Below, in pieces: positions 29,344 through 38,190 of a DNA stretch of 64,000 nt (within the stretch, counting starts at the first letter, position 1; the number at the start of each line of letters is the position of its first letter). The translations under genes and the position numbers were made by a program. Origin of the DNA: Actinomycetes bacterium (GTDB lineage Bacteria; Actinomycetota; Acidimicrobiia; Acidimicrobiales; Bog-793); the NCBI GenBank assembly GCA_021796535.1, contig JAKABW010000010.1, positions 19,950-83,949 of the forward strand. Reading direction: 5' to 3'. Under the pieces are notes generated by a model. That model saw only the letters and a list, made by a program, of their open reading frames with translations, was not told the DNA's origin and searched no databases.

Positions 29344-29436
29344 AATCATGAGTGCCGGAAAACTGAATGGCCTTCTAATGGCATTTCTTTTGAATTGTCT
29401 TTATTTTAGTTAAACTTATTTAGGGAGGTGGCTCAA

Positions 29437-32400
29437 TTGGCCAACTTAAATGAAAAAATCGAGCATTGGAAAAACAAATTGCTTGATTTGGGAAAACGGA
29501 ATAGCCTGTTAAACTATAAGTATACCCGCCGTTCCAATCTTCGCATTGAAATGCCGAAGATTTTTGATTTATGGAACAGCTTTGTTATACAAGAAGAACC
29601 GCTGATTTTTCCCATACCAGCGGAGCCCATGTCTCCCGAAGAAGAGGATTCGAACGAAACAAATCTTGAAACGGACGGCATCATCACGAATCAATCCCCC
29701 CAAGAGCGGCAAAAGACCTTGAATAATATTCGCTCTAAAGCGAAAACAGCTCTGGAAGAACAGGGAATTAACGTACTCTATCTTTCATTCGGGTTTGTAG
29801 GTTGGACCGAAAGTGAAAATTCCTCAGAGGTTTTTACCGCCCCTTTAATCCTTGTGCCGGTTGCCCTGAAATTGGAATCGATGACTTCTCCATTTGTTCT
29901 CACTCTACGTGAAGATGAAATCGTTGCGAATCCGACACTAAAACACAAGCTTGAGAATGATTTCGGCATTGAATTACCTGAATTTGATTCTGATTCTGAA
30001 GATTCATTAAACGACTACTTCTCTAAGGTTAATGGAATTATTGCAAAAAATCATTGGAAAATTGTCCCCGAAGTGGGACTGGGTTTGTTGTCTTTCCTGA
30101 GAATCAATATGTATCGGGATTTGGAGCAACACAAAGAAGCAATTCTACAAAGTCCCGTCGTTCGCGCTTTATGTGGTGATACCACCGCACTTCAATACGA
30201 TCTTTCGGAAATTAAAGATGCAGATCATGACACTATTGAAGCCTCTGATCCTGTTTTTCAGGTTGTGGATGCAGATTCGAGTCAGAAGGATGCTATTCTC
30301 TGCGCCCGGAAAGGCATTAGCTTTGTTCTGCAAGGCCCTCCCGGCACGGGCAAGAGCCAAACCATCACTAACATTATCGCCGAATGTCTTGCCGACGGGA
30401 AGAAGGTTTTATTTGTTTCCGAAAAGATGGCCGCTTTGGATGTCGTCCATACACGGCTTAGCAAGGCCGACCTTGCCGATTTTTGTCTAAATTTGCATAG
30501 CCACAAGGCAAATAAAAAAGACATTCTGGCTCAATTGGAAAATGTACTGCATCTAGCCGATGACAAAGCGAGCTTAAGCAATCATGCCAGTCGGAATCTT
30601 TCGTCTTTAACGGAACATCGAAAAAAACTAAATGACTACGCCAAAAGCATACACACGACTATTCAGCCACTGAATAAAACAATTTATCAAGTCAATGGAG
30701 AGCTTGCCCTCCTGAAAGACTACGAGGAAATCGCATTTTCAATTAATAATGTCGAAAGTATTTCACAGCATGATTTTGAACTGATGATTAACAAGCTCAA
30801 CGGCTTTGTCAATACCATCAAAGAGATGAAGACCGGTTACAATGCGAACCCTTGGAGAGGAACCAAGATTCAAACCTTGACCCATGAGCTGCGGGGTACT
30901 CTTGAACCCTATTTAGAAAACTTGTGTCTAAAAATTGAGAAGACCAAGAATCTCGCAGATAAAATAGTCGATGATTTTGGTTTTGACTTTGATACCTCTT
31001 TCAGCGGCCTCCGCTGTACTGCAGAATTCTTGGCATACGCGGCTCGTTCTCCAGAAATTCCAGAAAGTTGGATTACGGAAGGAAATCTTGACTCGCTTTT
31101 TCATGAGGTCGAGAACTGCATTAAACTGAAAACAAGTTATGACAAACTTAAACAGCAGATTCAGACACTGAGAGAGAAAATCGCTGAACTCAGCAAAGAG
31201 TCCGTATTTACTTCAACCGAAACTTTTGCCGATGTTACGGAAATCCGGCAATATATAAATTCCCTGGATCAACTAATAATAGATACGCCTTGTTATTCAG
31301 ACTGGGCGCGTATCGAAAATCAAGAAGATATTACGGATTATAAAGATAAAATTACTGATTATCAGAATTCGCTCACTGCAATTTTGGACAAGTATGAAAA
31401 AGATATACTCAGCATCGACTATAACGAAATATTGCAGCGGTTTAGGGTAAGTTGTTCATCTGTATTTAAGATTTTCAATCGCCAGTATAAAAAAGACAGA
31501 CAGCTAATGAAATGCCTGTACAAAGAAGTCTCCGGGACGATAGGCAACGACGTCATTATGCAGACCTTGGGACGGTTGCGACATATCGAGGAATTAAAAA
31601 AAGAGATTGACCAATGCCCATTATTGAATCGATTCCCAACCTCATACGACGGGAAAAGAACAGACTTTGATGCCATACAAAAAGCTATGTCTTCATATGT
31701 ACACATTATGGAATGCATGCAGCTACTTAAACAACTGGAAAAACTTGTAGAAAACGACAGCTCGAAGGAAAATATATTCCTTAATCGTTATGGGTTCCGA
31801 TATAAAGGAATGTCCACGGATTGGCTTGCCATTCGCAATGCACTCGCATGGTGGAAGGAATTCCGGGGGAAAGCAGACACTTTTTCATGTGGTCAACAAT
31901 TTTTGACTAATGTCTGCTCCGATTCCGAAACTATCCGCAAATGCGATGAATACAAAAAAGAAATATTTGATTGTTTGAAAGAGACAGAGGAAGAATTCCG
32001 GTCATACACCGAAATGTTTGAGACCAAAGAGGAACTTCGGGATTTAAAAATGTCTGCGCTGTATGACCGGGTAAATGCTTGTGCAGATCTCACCTTACTG
32101 GAAAGTTGGATTGACTTCGGTAACGATAGAAAGGAGTGCTGCGAACATGGCCTTAGTGACTATATAGCCAGGATTGAAGAACAGCAAATCTCGGCGGAGA
32201 AAATCATTCCTGTCTTCAAAAGCCAATTCTATCGTCTGTGGCTTGATAAAATCTTGCCCAGCTATCCCGCCGTGTCAAACTTTAGGAGTCGAACGCAGGA
32301 GCAGATGCTCAGCGAATTTGCCGAACTGGATAAATTGCAGTTTAAAATAGCGACGGCACATATTCGATCCAAGCTGATTAACGATCTTCCCTCTATGAAC

Positions 32401-33924
32401 GATTTAACCACAGGCACAGACGAAATCGGCATCTTAAAGCGCGAGCTGAGCAAGAAACGCCGTATAATGCCGCTACGCAAACTATTCAAGGCTATTCCAA
32501 ACCTGATTCTCACATTAAAGCCTTGTTTGATGATGTCGCCTCTTTCTGTCAGCTTATTTCTTGAATCAGACAGCTTCAAATTCGATACTGTAATTTTCGA
32601 TGAGGCTTCACAGGTCTGTACCGAAAACGCAGTTGGCGCAATATCTCGGGGAAAACAAGTCATTATCGCTGGTGATAGCAAGCAACTTCCCCCCACAAAT
32701 TTCTTTTCTGCAACCAATTCTAACGCCGATTTCGATAGAGACGACGATGAAGACGAGTCTGACGACACTGACGACTTTGAATCAATTCTGGATGAGGCGA
32801 CATTGCTTCCGGAACAGACGCTTTTATGGCACTACCGCAGTCGACATGAGCATTTAATTGCCTATTCCAATGCTAAAATATACAAGAATAAACTGATCAC
32901 ATTCCCGTCCAACACCTATGAAAAAGACGATAGCGGCGTAGAGTACATATATGTTCGAGAGGGATCTTACAACCGCGGCGGCAGAGATGGAAACATTAAA
33001 GAAGCCGAAAAAGTCGCGGAAATGGTGTTCGAACATTTCCAGAAATTCCCGGGCAGGTCTCTTGGCGTAATTGCTTTTGGCGAAGTACAGCAGCAGGCTA
33101 TCGAAACGGCAATTAACCAGAAACGCAGAAAGAACCAAATTTTCGAAGAATTCTTTAATGAAGATCGCTCTGATCCGTTTTTTATCAAGAATCTTGAAAA
33201 CGTGCAAGGTGACGAACGTGACACGATCATTTTTAGCATCGGCTATGCCAAAGATGCCAATGGAAAAATGTACATGAACTTTGGCCCACTCAACAAATCA
33301 GGCGGTGAGAGGCGACTGAACGTGGCGATTACACGCGCAAAATATAATGTTAAACTCGTCGGCTCCATCAGACCTACAGATATTGAAACGGAGCGAATTA
33401 GCAGCGAGGGTCCAAAGCTACTCAGAGGATACATTGATTTTGCGATTAATGGACCTTCCGTATTGGAAAATGAAATTAACGACAGCAACATAGTTCATCA
33501 TGATTCTTCCTTTGAGGAAGCGGTTTATAATTTTCTCGATCGGAGAGGCTACAAGCTTAGTACCCAAGTTGGCTGTTCCGGCTATCGCATTGATATGGCA
33601 GTCAAGCACCCCACACTGAGCGGGAGATATGTCTTGGGAATCGAGTGTGACGGTGCAACCTACCATAGTGCGAGAACCGCACGAGAAAGAGACCGACTGC
33701 GTCAAGATGTCCTTGAGAACATGGGGTGGACGATTTATCGCATCTGGTCAACGGATTGGAACAAAGACCAACGTACCGTAGGCAAACGCTTGATTAAAGA
33801 AGTTGACAGAGCCATATCAGAGTATGTCGAAGATATTCCGACACAATCAAAACCGGCAGACAATGCAGGACCGACAACTTTTCCATCCGTCGAGAAAAAA
33901 GCAACTACCGGTCCCCAAATTTAA
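29437..33924 (+). CDS. DUF4011-type SF1 helicase with Vsr/DUF559-like nuclease domain, C-terminally truncated
   Basis: 1495 residues from TTG 29437, with GGGAGG 8 bases upstream (a GTG at 29428 lies inside that site). The N-terminal DUF4011 block is HWKNKLLDLGKRNSLLNYKY. The SF1 helicase follows: FVLQGPPGTGKSQTITNII (Walker A, about residue 300), a long coiled insertion, VIFDEASQVCTENAVGAISR (Walker B, about 1053), GDSKQLPPTNFF, QGDERDTIIFSIGY and LNVAITRAKYNVKLVGS. A nuclease near 1360-1450 has YRIDMAV, GIECDGATYHSA and IYRIWSTDW, as in DUF559/Vsr-like REases. Such proteins often occur in defence islands. The reading frame is AT-richer than guaA and rodA, suggesting transfer. The DUF3320 end has been lost to a TAA stop (see next entry). 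Confidence 0.85.
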   Translation: MANLNEKIEHWKNKLLDLGKRNSLLNYKYTRRSNLRIEMPKIFDLWNSFVIQEEPLIFPIPAEPMSPEEEDSNETNLETDGIITNQSPQERQKTLNNIRSKAKTALEEQGINVLYLSFGFVGWTESENSSEVFTAPLILVPVALKLESMTSPFVLTLREDEIVANPTLKHKLENDFGIELPEFDSDSEDSLNDYFSKVNGIIAKNHWKIVPEVGLGLLSFLRINMYRDLEQHKEAILQSPVVRALCGDTTALQYDLSEIKDADHDTIEASDPVFQVVDADSSQKDAILCARKGISFVLQGPPGTGKSQTITNIIAECLADGKKVLFVSEKMAALDVVHTRLSKADLADFCLNLHSHKANKKDILAQLENVLHLADDKASLSNHASRNLSSLTEHRKKLNDYAKSIHTTIQPLNKTIYQVNGELALLKDYEEIAFSINNVESISQHDFELMINKLNGFVNTIKEMKTGYNANPWRGTKIQTLTHELRGTLEPYLENLCLKIEKTKNLADKIVDDFGFDFDTSFSGLRCTAEFLAYAARSPEIPESWITEGNLDSLFHEVENCIKLKTSYDKLKQQIQTLREKIAELSKESVFTSTETFADVTEIRQYINSLDQLIIDTPCYSDWARIENQEDITDYKDKITDYQNSLTAILDKYEKDILSIDYNEILQRFRVSCSSVFKIFNRQYKKDRQLMKCLYKEVSGTIGNDVIMQTLGRLRHIEELKKEIDQCPLLNRFPTSYDGKRTDFDAIQKAMSSYVHIMECMQLLKQLEKLVENDSSKENIFLNRYGFRYKGMSTDWLAIRNALAWWKEFRGKADTFSCGQQFLTNVCSDSETIRKCDEYKKEIFDCLKETEEEFRSYTEMFETKEELRDLKMSALYDRVNACADLTLLESWIDFGNDRKECCEHGLSDYIARIEEQQISAEKIIPVFKSQFYRLWLDKILPSYPAVSNFRSRTQEQMLSEFAELDKLQFKIATAHIRSKLINDLPSMNDLTTGTDEIGILKRELSKKRRIMPLRKLFKAIPNLILTLKPCLMMSPLSVSLFLESDSFKFDTVIFDEASQVCTENAVGAISRGKQVIIAGDSKQLPPTNFFSATNSNADFDRDDDEDESDDTDDFESILDEATLLPEQTLLWHYRSRHEHLIAYSNAKIYKNKLITFPSNTYEKDDSGVEYIYVREGSYNRGGRDGNIKEAEKVAEMVFEHFQKFPGRSLGVIAFGEVQQQAIETAINQKRRKNQIFEEFFNEDRSDPFFIKNLENVQGDERDTIIFSIGYAKDANGKMYMNFGPLNKSGGERRLNVAITRAKYNVKLVGSIRPTDIETERISSEGPKLLRGYIDFAINGPSVLENEINDSNIVHHDSSFEEAVYNFLDRRGYKLSTQVGCSGYRIDMAVKHPTLSGRYVLGIECDGATYHSARTARERDRLRQDVLENMGWTIYRIWSTDWNKDQRTVGKRLIKEVDRAISEYVEDIPTQSKPADNAGPTTFPSVEKKATTGPQI

Positions 33925-34444
33925 AACCCTTATGGGTTTATCACATCAAAAGTCACAGACTTTGAAAGCGCCCGCCCGATAAGGATAACCTTGTATGGAT
34001 AGCAGACCGCATTGAACTTTTGCTCAAAAAACGAATATCCCATACATTATGTCTTGGTGTGCAAGAAACTTGCGGACCCGCTCGAGAGAAAAAGGCGACT
34101 TCGGTTGTCCGCCATGAAGTAGGCCTTGTTCTGGAGAGGTTGAAGACCAGAGTTCTTCGCAAAGGAGATTTCTTGTATCCTGTGGGATATGCAGATGTTC
34201 CAACACGAATATTAAATGGTCGCTCAATTACGCAAGTCAGCATTGATGAGCTGACTTCTGCCATGTCTACTATTGCAAAAAAATGTATTGGGATGACACG
34301 CGAAGCCCTCATTAGCGAGACGGTTCGCGCTTATGGCTTTGCCGTTCCGAAAGCAGTATCGGTGATGCGCTGAATCAGACATATGAGCGGTTGCTTACCG
34401 ATAACAAGATCCGTGAGGTAGACGGAAAAGTACTGCTCAACTAG
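33925..34444 (+). pseudogene. Decayed DUF3320 C-terminus of the helicase-nuclease
   Basis: Directly after the TAA at 33922-33924, family-like sequence continues in changing frames. Frame 1: TDFESARPIR. Frame 0: DNLVWIADRIELLL. Frame 1: EYPIHYVLVCKKLADPLER. Frame 0: KKATSVVRHEVGLVLERL, RVLRKGDFLYPVGYADVP and SIDELTSAMSTIAKKCIGMT. Final frame: GDALNQTYERLLTDNKIREV, ending at TAG 34442-34444. Read together this is a near-complete DUF3320 domain. One stop and four frame changes are needed, two of them at A-runs (about 34026 and 34087). It is either a true pseudogene end or an assembly with indels; the homopolymer positions keep the second option open. Confidence 0.8.
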
Positions 34445-34843
34445 GAGCGATAAGTACCTGCTATTTTACTTATATGACACTTGGCTCGTGTCAAAGTAAA
34501 TCAAAACAATGAGCAACGCTATAAAGAATTAAGCAAACCTTGCCGCTGCGAACTATAAGTCGTGCTCCCAATTGGATATTCCAGAGCAAGAAAGCATTAT
34601 ACGTCACACAGAATGGGGTGAAAAAACTTTGTGGGAGACACCGGCTACTAAACTAGATGGTTTACTAGCCGAATAGTCATAACGAGCGGGAGTAGGTAAA
34701 GTGAGTATGCCGGGGGAAAAGCAACTTTGTCAATCCGAAACACAACCCGCAACCCACAACCGCAATATTTAGCTTAGTATGTATGAGGAGAATAACGAGG
34801 CTCCCGCGCGTTGTAAAAAATCAAAAGGTAAATTTATTTTAAA
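34445..34843. other. 399-bp AT-rich spacer, possible remnant
   Basis: No open frame of convincing length. One frame (about 34512-34676) reads discontinuous coding-like sequence (LDIPEQESIIRHTEWGEK, then LDGLLAE) broken by stops. It may be a dying gene that came with the helicase. No tRNA, inverted repeats or transposase match is seen. Confidence 0.35.
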
Positions 34844-36049
34844 GTGACCACGCAATTCTTTGATACGACAAGCTCATTGAGCTCTAAATATACGGCCGTC
34901 AAAAAAACTTTTATTTGGTCTTGGCTAAAAAAAGTAGACATTTTAATGCTCCTCGCCGTCTTTATGCTCTCTGTTATCGGGTTGATCATCGTTTACTCGG
35001 CGACAAAAAACTACTATCCTTTGGAACCCACGTATTTTCTCAAAAGACAGATCCTGTATGTCATTATAGGAATCATCGTTATGGCCATAACTTCTTCAGT
35101 CGATTACAGACGCTTGGAATACCTTGCTTACCCCATATACGGACTGGGAATATTGATGCTTTTGGCGGTATTCGCCGTTCATTCACAAATTTCTACGGCT
35201 TACAGCGGTCCGTCGGCAAGCGCCCAACGCTGGATCCCCCTTGGCCCCATCCAACTGCAACCTTCCGAAATAAGCGTCATAGGGGTAATTTGTGCCATAG
35301 CGTGGTATGTGGAATCGCGAACTGACGGGCTGAAACTGAAATCGGTTGCGGTTATACTCTTATTGGCCGCAATACCCATGGTCTTGATCGTCAAACAACC
35401 GGACCTCGGAACTGCGGTGGTCTTGGGTGTGGTGTTGAGCGCTTTGCTCGTCACAGCCGGCACACGGCTCAGAATTCTCTTTATCCTGGCCGCAGTCGTG
35501 GGACTGGTAGCGTTTTTGGCCATACACGACCATTTGATAAACTCCTATCAGCTGCAGCGGCTGACAAGCTTTTTCAACCCCGGCAATGCTTCTTCGGCTT
35601 CAAAATACCAGCTGATGCAAACGGAAAATGCCATAGGGGTGGGGGGTGTCAGAGGCAGCGGTCTTTTCAAAGGATCCCTTGTCAATCTGAACTATATACC
35701 TGAATTGTACGCAGACACCATTTTTGCCGCCATCGGAGAACAACTCGGCTTTATAGGTTCAATATTCGTCGTGGCAATGTATGCATTGCTTGCCTCACGC
35801 ATTGTTCATGCAGCCAGAGTGTCCAAGGACATGATGGGTAAACTGCTTTGCGTGGGAGTACTTGCTTTTATAGTATTCTCGGCTTTTCAAAACATCGGTA
35901 TGGATATAGGCCTGATGCCGATAACCGGTATCCCTCTGCCGTTTATTTCATACGGAGGATCGGCCATCATCGCTTTCTTCGCCGCCATCGGCTTGGTGAT
36001 CAACGTGGAATACCGCAATACCTCCGTAAAAACAGGCAGGTATATTTGA
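34844..36049 (+). CDS. rodA: Rod-shape SEDS protein RodA
   Basis: 401 residues, close to the usual RodA length, with about ten membrane segments. Motifs: YSATKNYYPLEPTYFLKRQ near the N-terminus, SASAQRWIPLGPIQLQPSE, VKQPDLGTAVVLGVVLS (the conserved Asp required for glycan polymerisation), the periplasmic loop with ENAIGVGGVRGSGLFKG, and PITGIPLPFISYGGSAI near the end. It polymerises lipid II for elongation with a class B PBP, which is not in this window. GTG start; AAAAGG lies rather far upstream. It is more RodA-like than the 26230 gene because of its short N-terminus and QPDLG motif. Confidence 0.9.
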   Translation: MTTQFFDTTSSLSSKYTAVKKTFIWSWLKKVDILMLLAVFMLSVIGLIIVYSATKNYYPLEPTYFLKRQILYVIIGIIVMAITSSVDYRRLEYLAYPIYGLGILMLLAVFAVHSQISTAYSGPSASAQRWIPLGPIQLQPSEISVIGVICAIAWYVESRTDGLKLKSVAVILLLAAIPMVLIVKQPDLGTAVVLGVVLSALLVTAGTRLRILFILAAVVGLVAFLAIHDHLINSYQLQRLTSFFNPGNASSASKYQLMQTENAIGVGGVRGSGLFKGSLVNLNYIPELYADTIFAAIGEQLGFIGSIFVVAMYALLASRIVHAARVSKDMMGKLLCVGVLAFIVFSAFQNIGMDIGLMPITGIPLPFISYGGSAIIAFFAAIGLVINVEYRNTSVKTGRYI

Positions 36050-36133
36050 TATTGTTCTGCCTGTCAGACCAGGCCAAATTAGGACGGCTTGGTGCAGAAA
36101 AAATTATTATTCCAATAAAAGAATTGCAGACAC

Positions 36134-36634
36134 ATGGATAAACCGTCTTCCGAGGAAAAGATGCAAGATGTCAAAGGTGAAACAAAAATACTTGCCGCCG
36201 ATCAAAAAAGTTATATACCTATCCCCAAAGTTGCCGTACAAATGCGGGTTGCCAACGTCAACGTTGCCTTGCCGGACAGCCATCCCAAAATCACCCTGGA
36301 AGAAATCCTCCCTCCGCACAGACGCTTGATCATAAAGACCGGGGCCATGGAGGGAATCTCCGTATCATATGCACAGAATAAAATTCGCCACAAGAGGCCC
36401 CTCACCCATACGCTCATACTCGACATATTGGCAAATTTTTCCCTGTGTGTCGACCAAATTATGATTACAAAAGTCATAGGAGAAGTATTTCTTACCGAGT
36501 TGGTTATTTCCGGACCGAAAGGACAAAAACGCATCGATGCAAGACCTTCCGATGCGCTTGCCATTGCCCTTTATCACACACCGGAAGTTCCGATTATGGT
36601 AAGCGAGGAAGTGTTGGCGGCACTCGGCTACTAG
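36134..36634 (+). CDS. Bifunctional nuclease family protein (DUF151)
   Basis: 166 residues. The DUF151 core covers about residues 60-165: IIKTGAMEGISVSYA, RPLTHTLILDIL, VFLTELVISG and DARPSDALAIALYHTPEVPI. Plant and thermophile members have DNase and RNase activity, but the role in bacteria is not settled. The first 45 residues are polar and unconserved. It ends 6 bp before the convergent aroE. Confidence 0.85.
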   Translation: MDKPSSEEKMQDVKGETKILAADQKSYIPIPKVAVQMRVANVNVALPDSHPKITLEEILPPHRRLIIKTGAMEGISVSYAQNKIRHKRPLTHTLILDILANFSLCVDQIMITKVIGEVFLTELVISGPKGQKRIDARPSDALAIALYHTPEVPIMVSEEVLAALGY

Positions 36635-36640
36635 CCCCGG

Positions 36641-37474
36641 CTATTCCTTGATGCTCGCAAGAACAGCTTCCCACATAACCTGGAGGGGCGGTTCAAAACC
36701 TGTCCAGATATAAAACTGAATGGCAGCCTGATGGATCAGCATCCCCAATCCGTTTCTTACCTTGGCGCCGCAACCCCGGGCCACCTTCATGATCGGTGTT
36801 TCCAAAGGGGCATAAATCATATCCACTACCCAATGTCTGTCCAAAAAAATATTTTTCAATACATTCAATTCGCTCGACTCCAGATCAGCGTCGCCTCCCA
36901 TTCCGATGGGTGTGGCGTTGATGAACAGATCCGCGTCCCGGTGCGCATCTATTTGATTGAACAGACCATATCCGACGGGACCTTCGGCCAATTCCAAAAT
37001 TCCTTCGGCCGCATCCTGCCTTCTGCCCAGTACCACCACTTCCGCCGCTCCGGCATTTGTCAAAGCGAGAAGAGCCGCTTTGGCCGCTCCGCCGTTACCC
37101 AGTATCACTATTTTTTTGCCTACCGGGATAAATCCCCAATCCAAAATGTCATCCAACAGGCCCTGTCCGTCCGTACTCTCGGCGATGATCTCACCGTTTG
37201 AAAAAACTATCGTATTGGCCGACATCAGACGTTTGGCAGTATCGCTTTTTTTGTCCGCCAACAAATATACGGAGTGCTTATGGGGCATCGTAACAGACAA
37301 ACCCCTGAAAGATAACGCCACGGCGCCTTTGAGTGCCGCCTCCACGTTCCCTTTTTCAACGCGATAGGCGCAGTAGTGCCAATCCAGACCGAGAGCCTCG
37401 TATGCCGCATTGTGGATTGCCGGCGACAGCGAATGAGAGACCGGGTCGCCTATGATTCCCGCTGTTTCAGTCAT
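36641..37474 (-). CDS. aroE: Shikimate dehydrogenase
   Basis: 277 residues from ATG 37474; GAGAGG lies 6 bases before it and occupies the place where an earlier ATG (37489) would start, so that ATG is rejected. It reduces 3-dehydroshikimate with NADPH. Blocks: PVSHSLSPAIHNAAY (shikimate binding), LSVTMPHKH with the catalytic Lys, STDGQGLLDDI with the catalytic Asp, VILGNGGAAKAALLAL (nucleotide loop), and VDMIYAPLETPIM. It supplies chorismate for TrpE and MenF. Followed upstream by ruvX and alaS, all on the minus strand. Confidence 0.94.
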   Translation of the reverse strand: MTETAGIIGDPVSHSLSPAIHNAAYEALGLDWHYCAYRVEKGNVEAALKGAVALSFRGLSVTMPHKHSVYLLADKKSDTAKRLMSANTIVFSNGEIIAESTDGQGLLDDILDWGFIPVGKKIVILGNGGAAKAALLALTNAGAAEVVVLGRRQDAAEGILELAEGPVGYGLFNQIDAHRDADLFINATPIGMGGDADLESSELNVLKNIFLDRHWVVDMIYAPLETPIMKVARGCGAKVRNGLGMLIHQAAIQFYIWTGFEPPLQVMWEAVLASIKE

Positions 37475-37531
37475 TTTAAACCTCTCCATAAAAAGATGCT
37501 TTCACATAATCTTCCGGCAAAATAGTTTCCT

Positions 37532-38119
37532 CTACCTCAACGAGTCCAAATAAGATTGCAATATAAGAGCGGCGGCTTTGTCGTCAACTCTCGTCTTTTC
37601 ATATTTGGTTCGCTTTCTTTTGCCCCCGCCGGAAATGCTAGCCTTTCCTGCGGCGCCCCGCCTTTCTCCGGGAGTATTTTTACCGGATAACATACCGGTA
37701 GCATCAGGCAGCTGGCTGTTATTTGCCGGTGATTTCCCGGCACTTACGCTGCCTTTCTGGGTAGTAAAACCGGACATTCTGCGGGCACCTTTCAAGAGAG
37801 AAAGTGCTTCTTTACTGGAATTTCTTTCGTCCCATAACTTCCATCCGACACCAAAAAAAACCAGCAATTTTTGAGCTTCATCTGCTATGTGCTCCGCCGC
37901 CTGGTTCTTTTGACCGTCCAGAGAGATCGGAAGTCCGACTATGATACAGTCTATCTCCAGACCTTCCAGCACTTCATGTATCGCCAGATAAGTTGCCTCA
38001 TGGCTTGTTTGACGTTCTACAATTGCCCACGGCATCGCCAAAAGTCCGTTCGAATCGGCAACAGCCACGCCTATTCTTTTTTCACCCAGATCCAGTGCAA
38101 CAAGCCGTTTATGGGGCAC
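37532..38119 (-). CDS. ruvX: RuvX/YqgF-family nuclease with large insertion
   Basis: 195 residues against about 140 in typical RuvX. The start ALDLGEKRIGVAVADSNG holds the first catalytic Asp, IIVGLPISLDG the middle block, DERNSSKEAL the DER motif, and DDKAAALILQSYLDSL the last Asp. The family resolves Holliday junctions or matures 16S rRNA 5' ends. Between the DER motif and the C-terminal Asp lie about 80 residues where the family has about 30. The extra part is rich in Gly, Ser and Lys and looks disordered. All catalytic acids appear kept. It lies between alaS and aroE. Confidence 0.88.
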   Translation of the reverse strand: MPHKRLVALDLGEKRIGVAVADSNGLLAMPWAIVERQTSHEATYLAIHEVLEGLEIDCIIVGLPISLDGQKNQAAEHIADEAQKLLVFFGVGWKLWDERNSSKEALSLLKGARRMSGFTTQKGSVSAGKSPANNSQLPDATGMLSGKNTPGERRGAAGKASISGGGKRKRTKYEKTRVDDKAAALILQSYLDSLR

Positions 38120-38190
38120 TTCACAACTTTAGCACTTCGCCATGCTTTGTTCAGCTTGAAATACAGCCGGACAAAAAGGCAGCGTAAACG

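Noticed and set aside
29428..29430. GTG at 29428 as the start of the helicase gene
   Set aside because: It lies inside the GGGAGG binding site; TTG 29437 has proper spacing.
36134..36634. Bifunctional nuclease as part of a defence cassette with the helicase
   Set aside because: DUF151 proteins are widespread chromosomal genes in actinobacteria, and rodA lies between the two.
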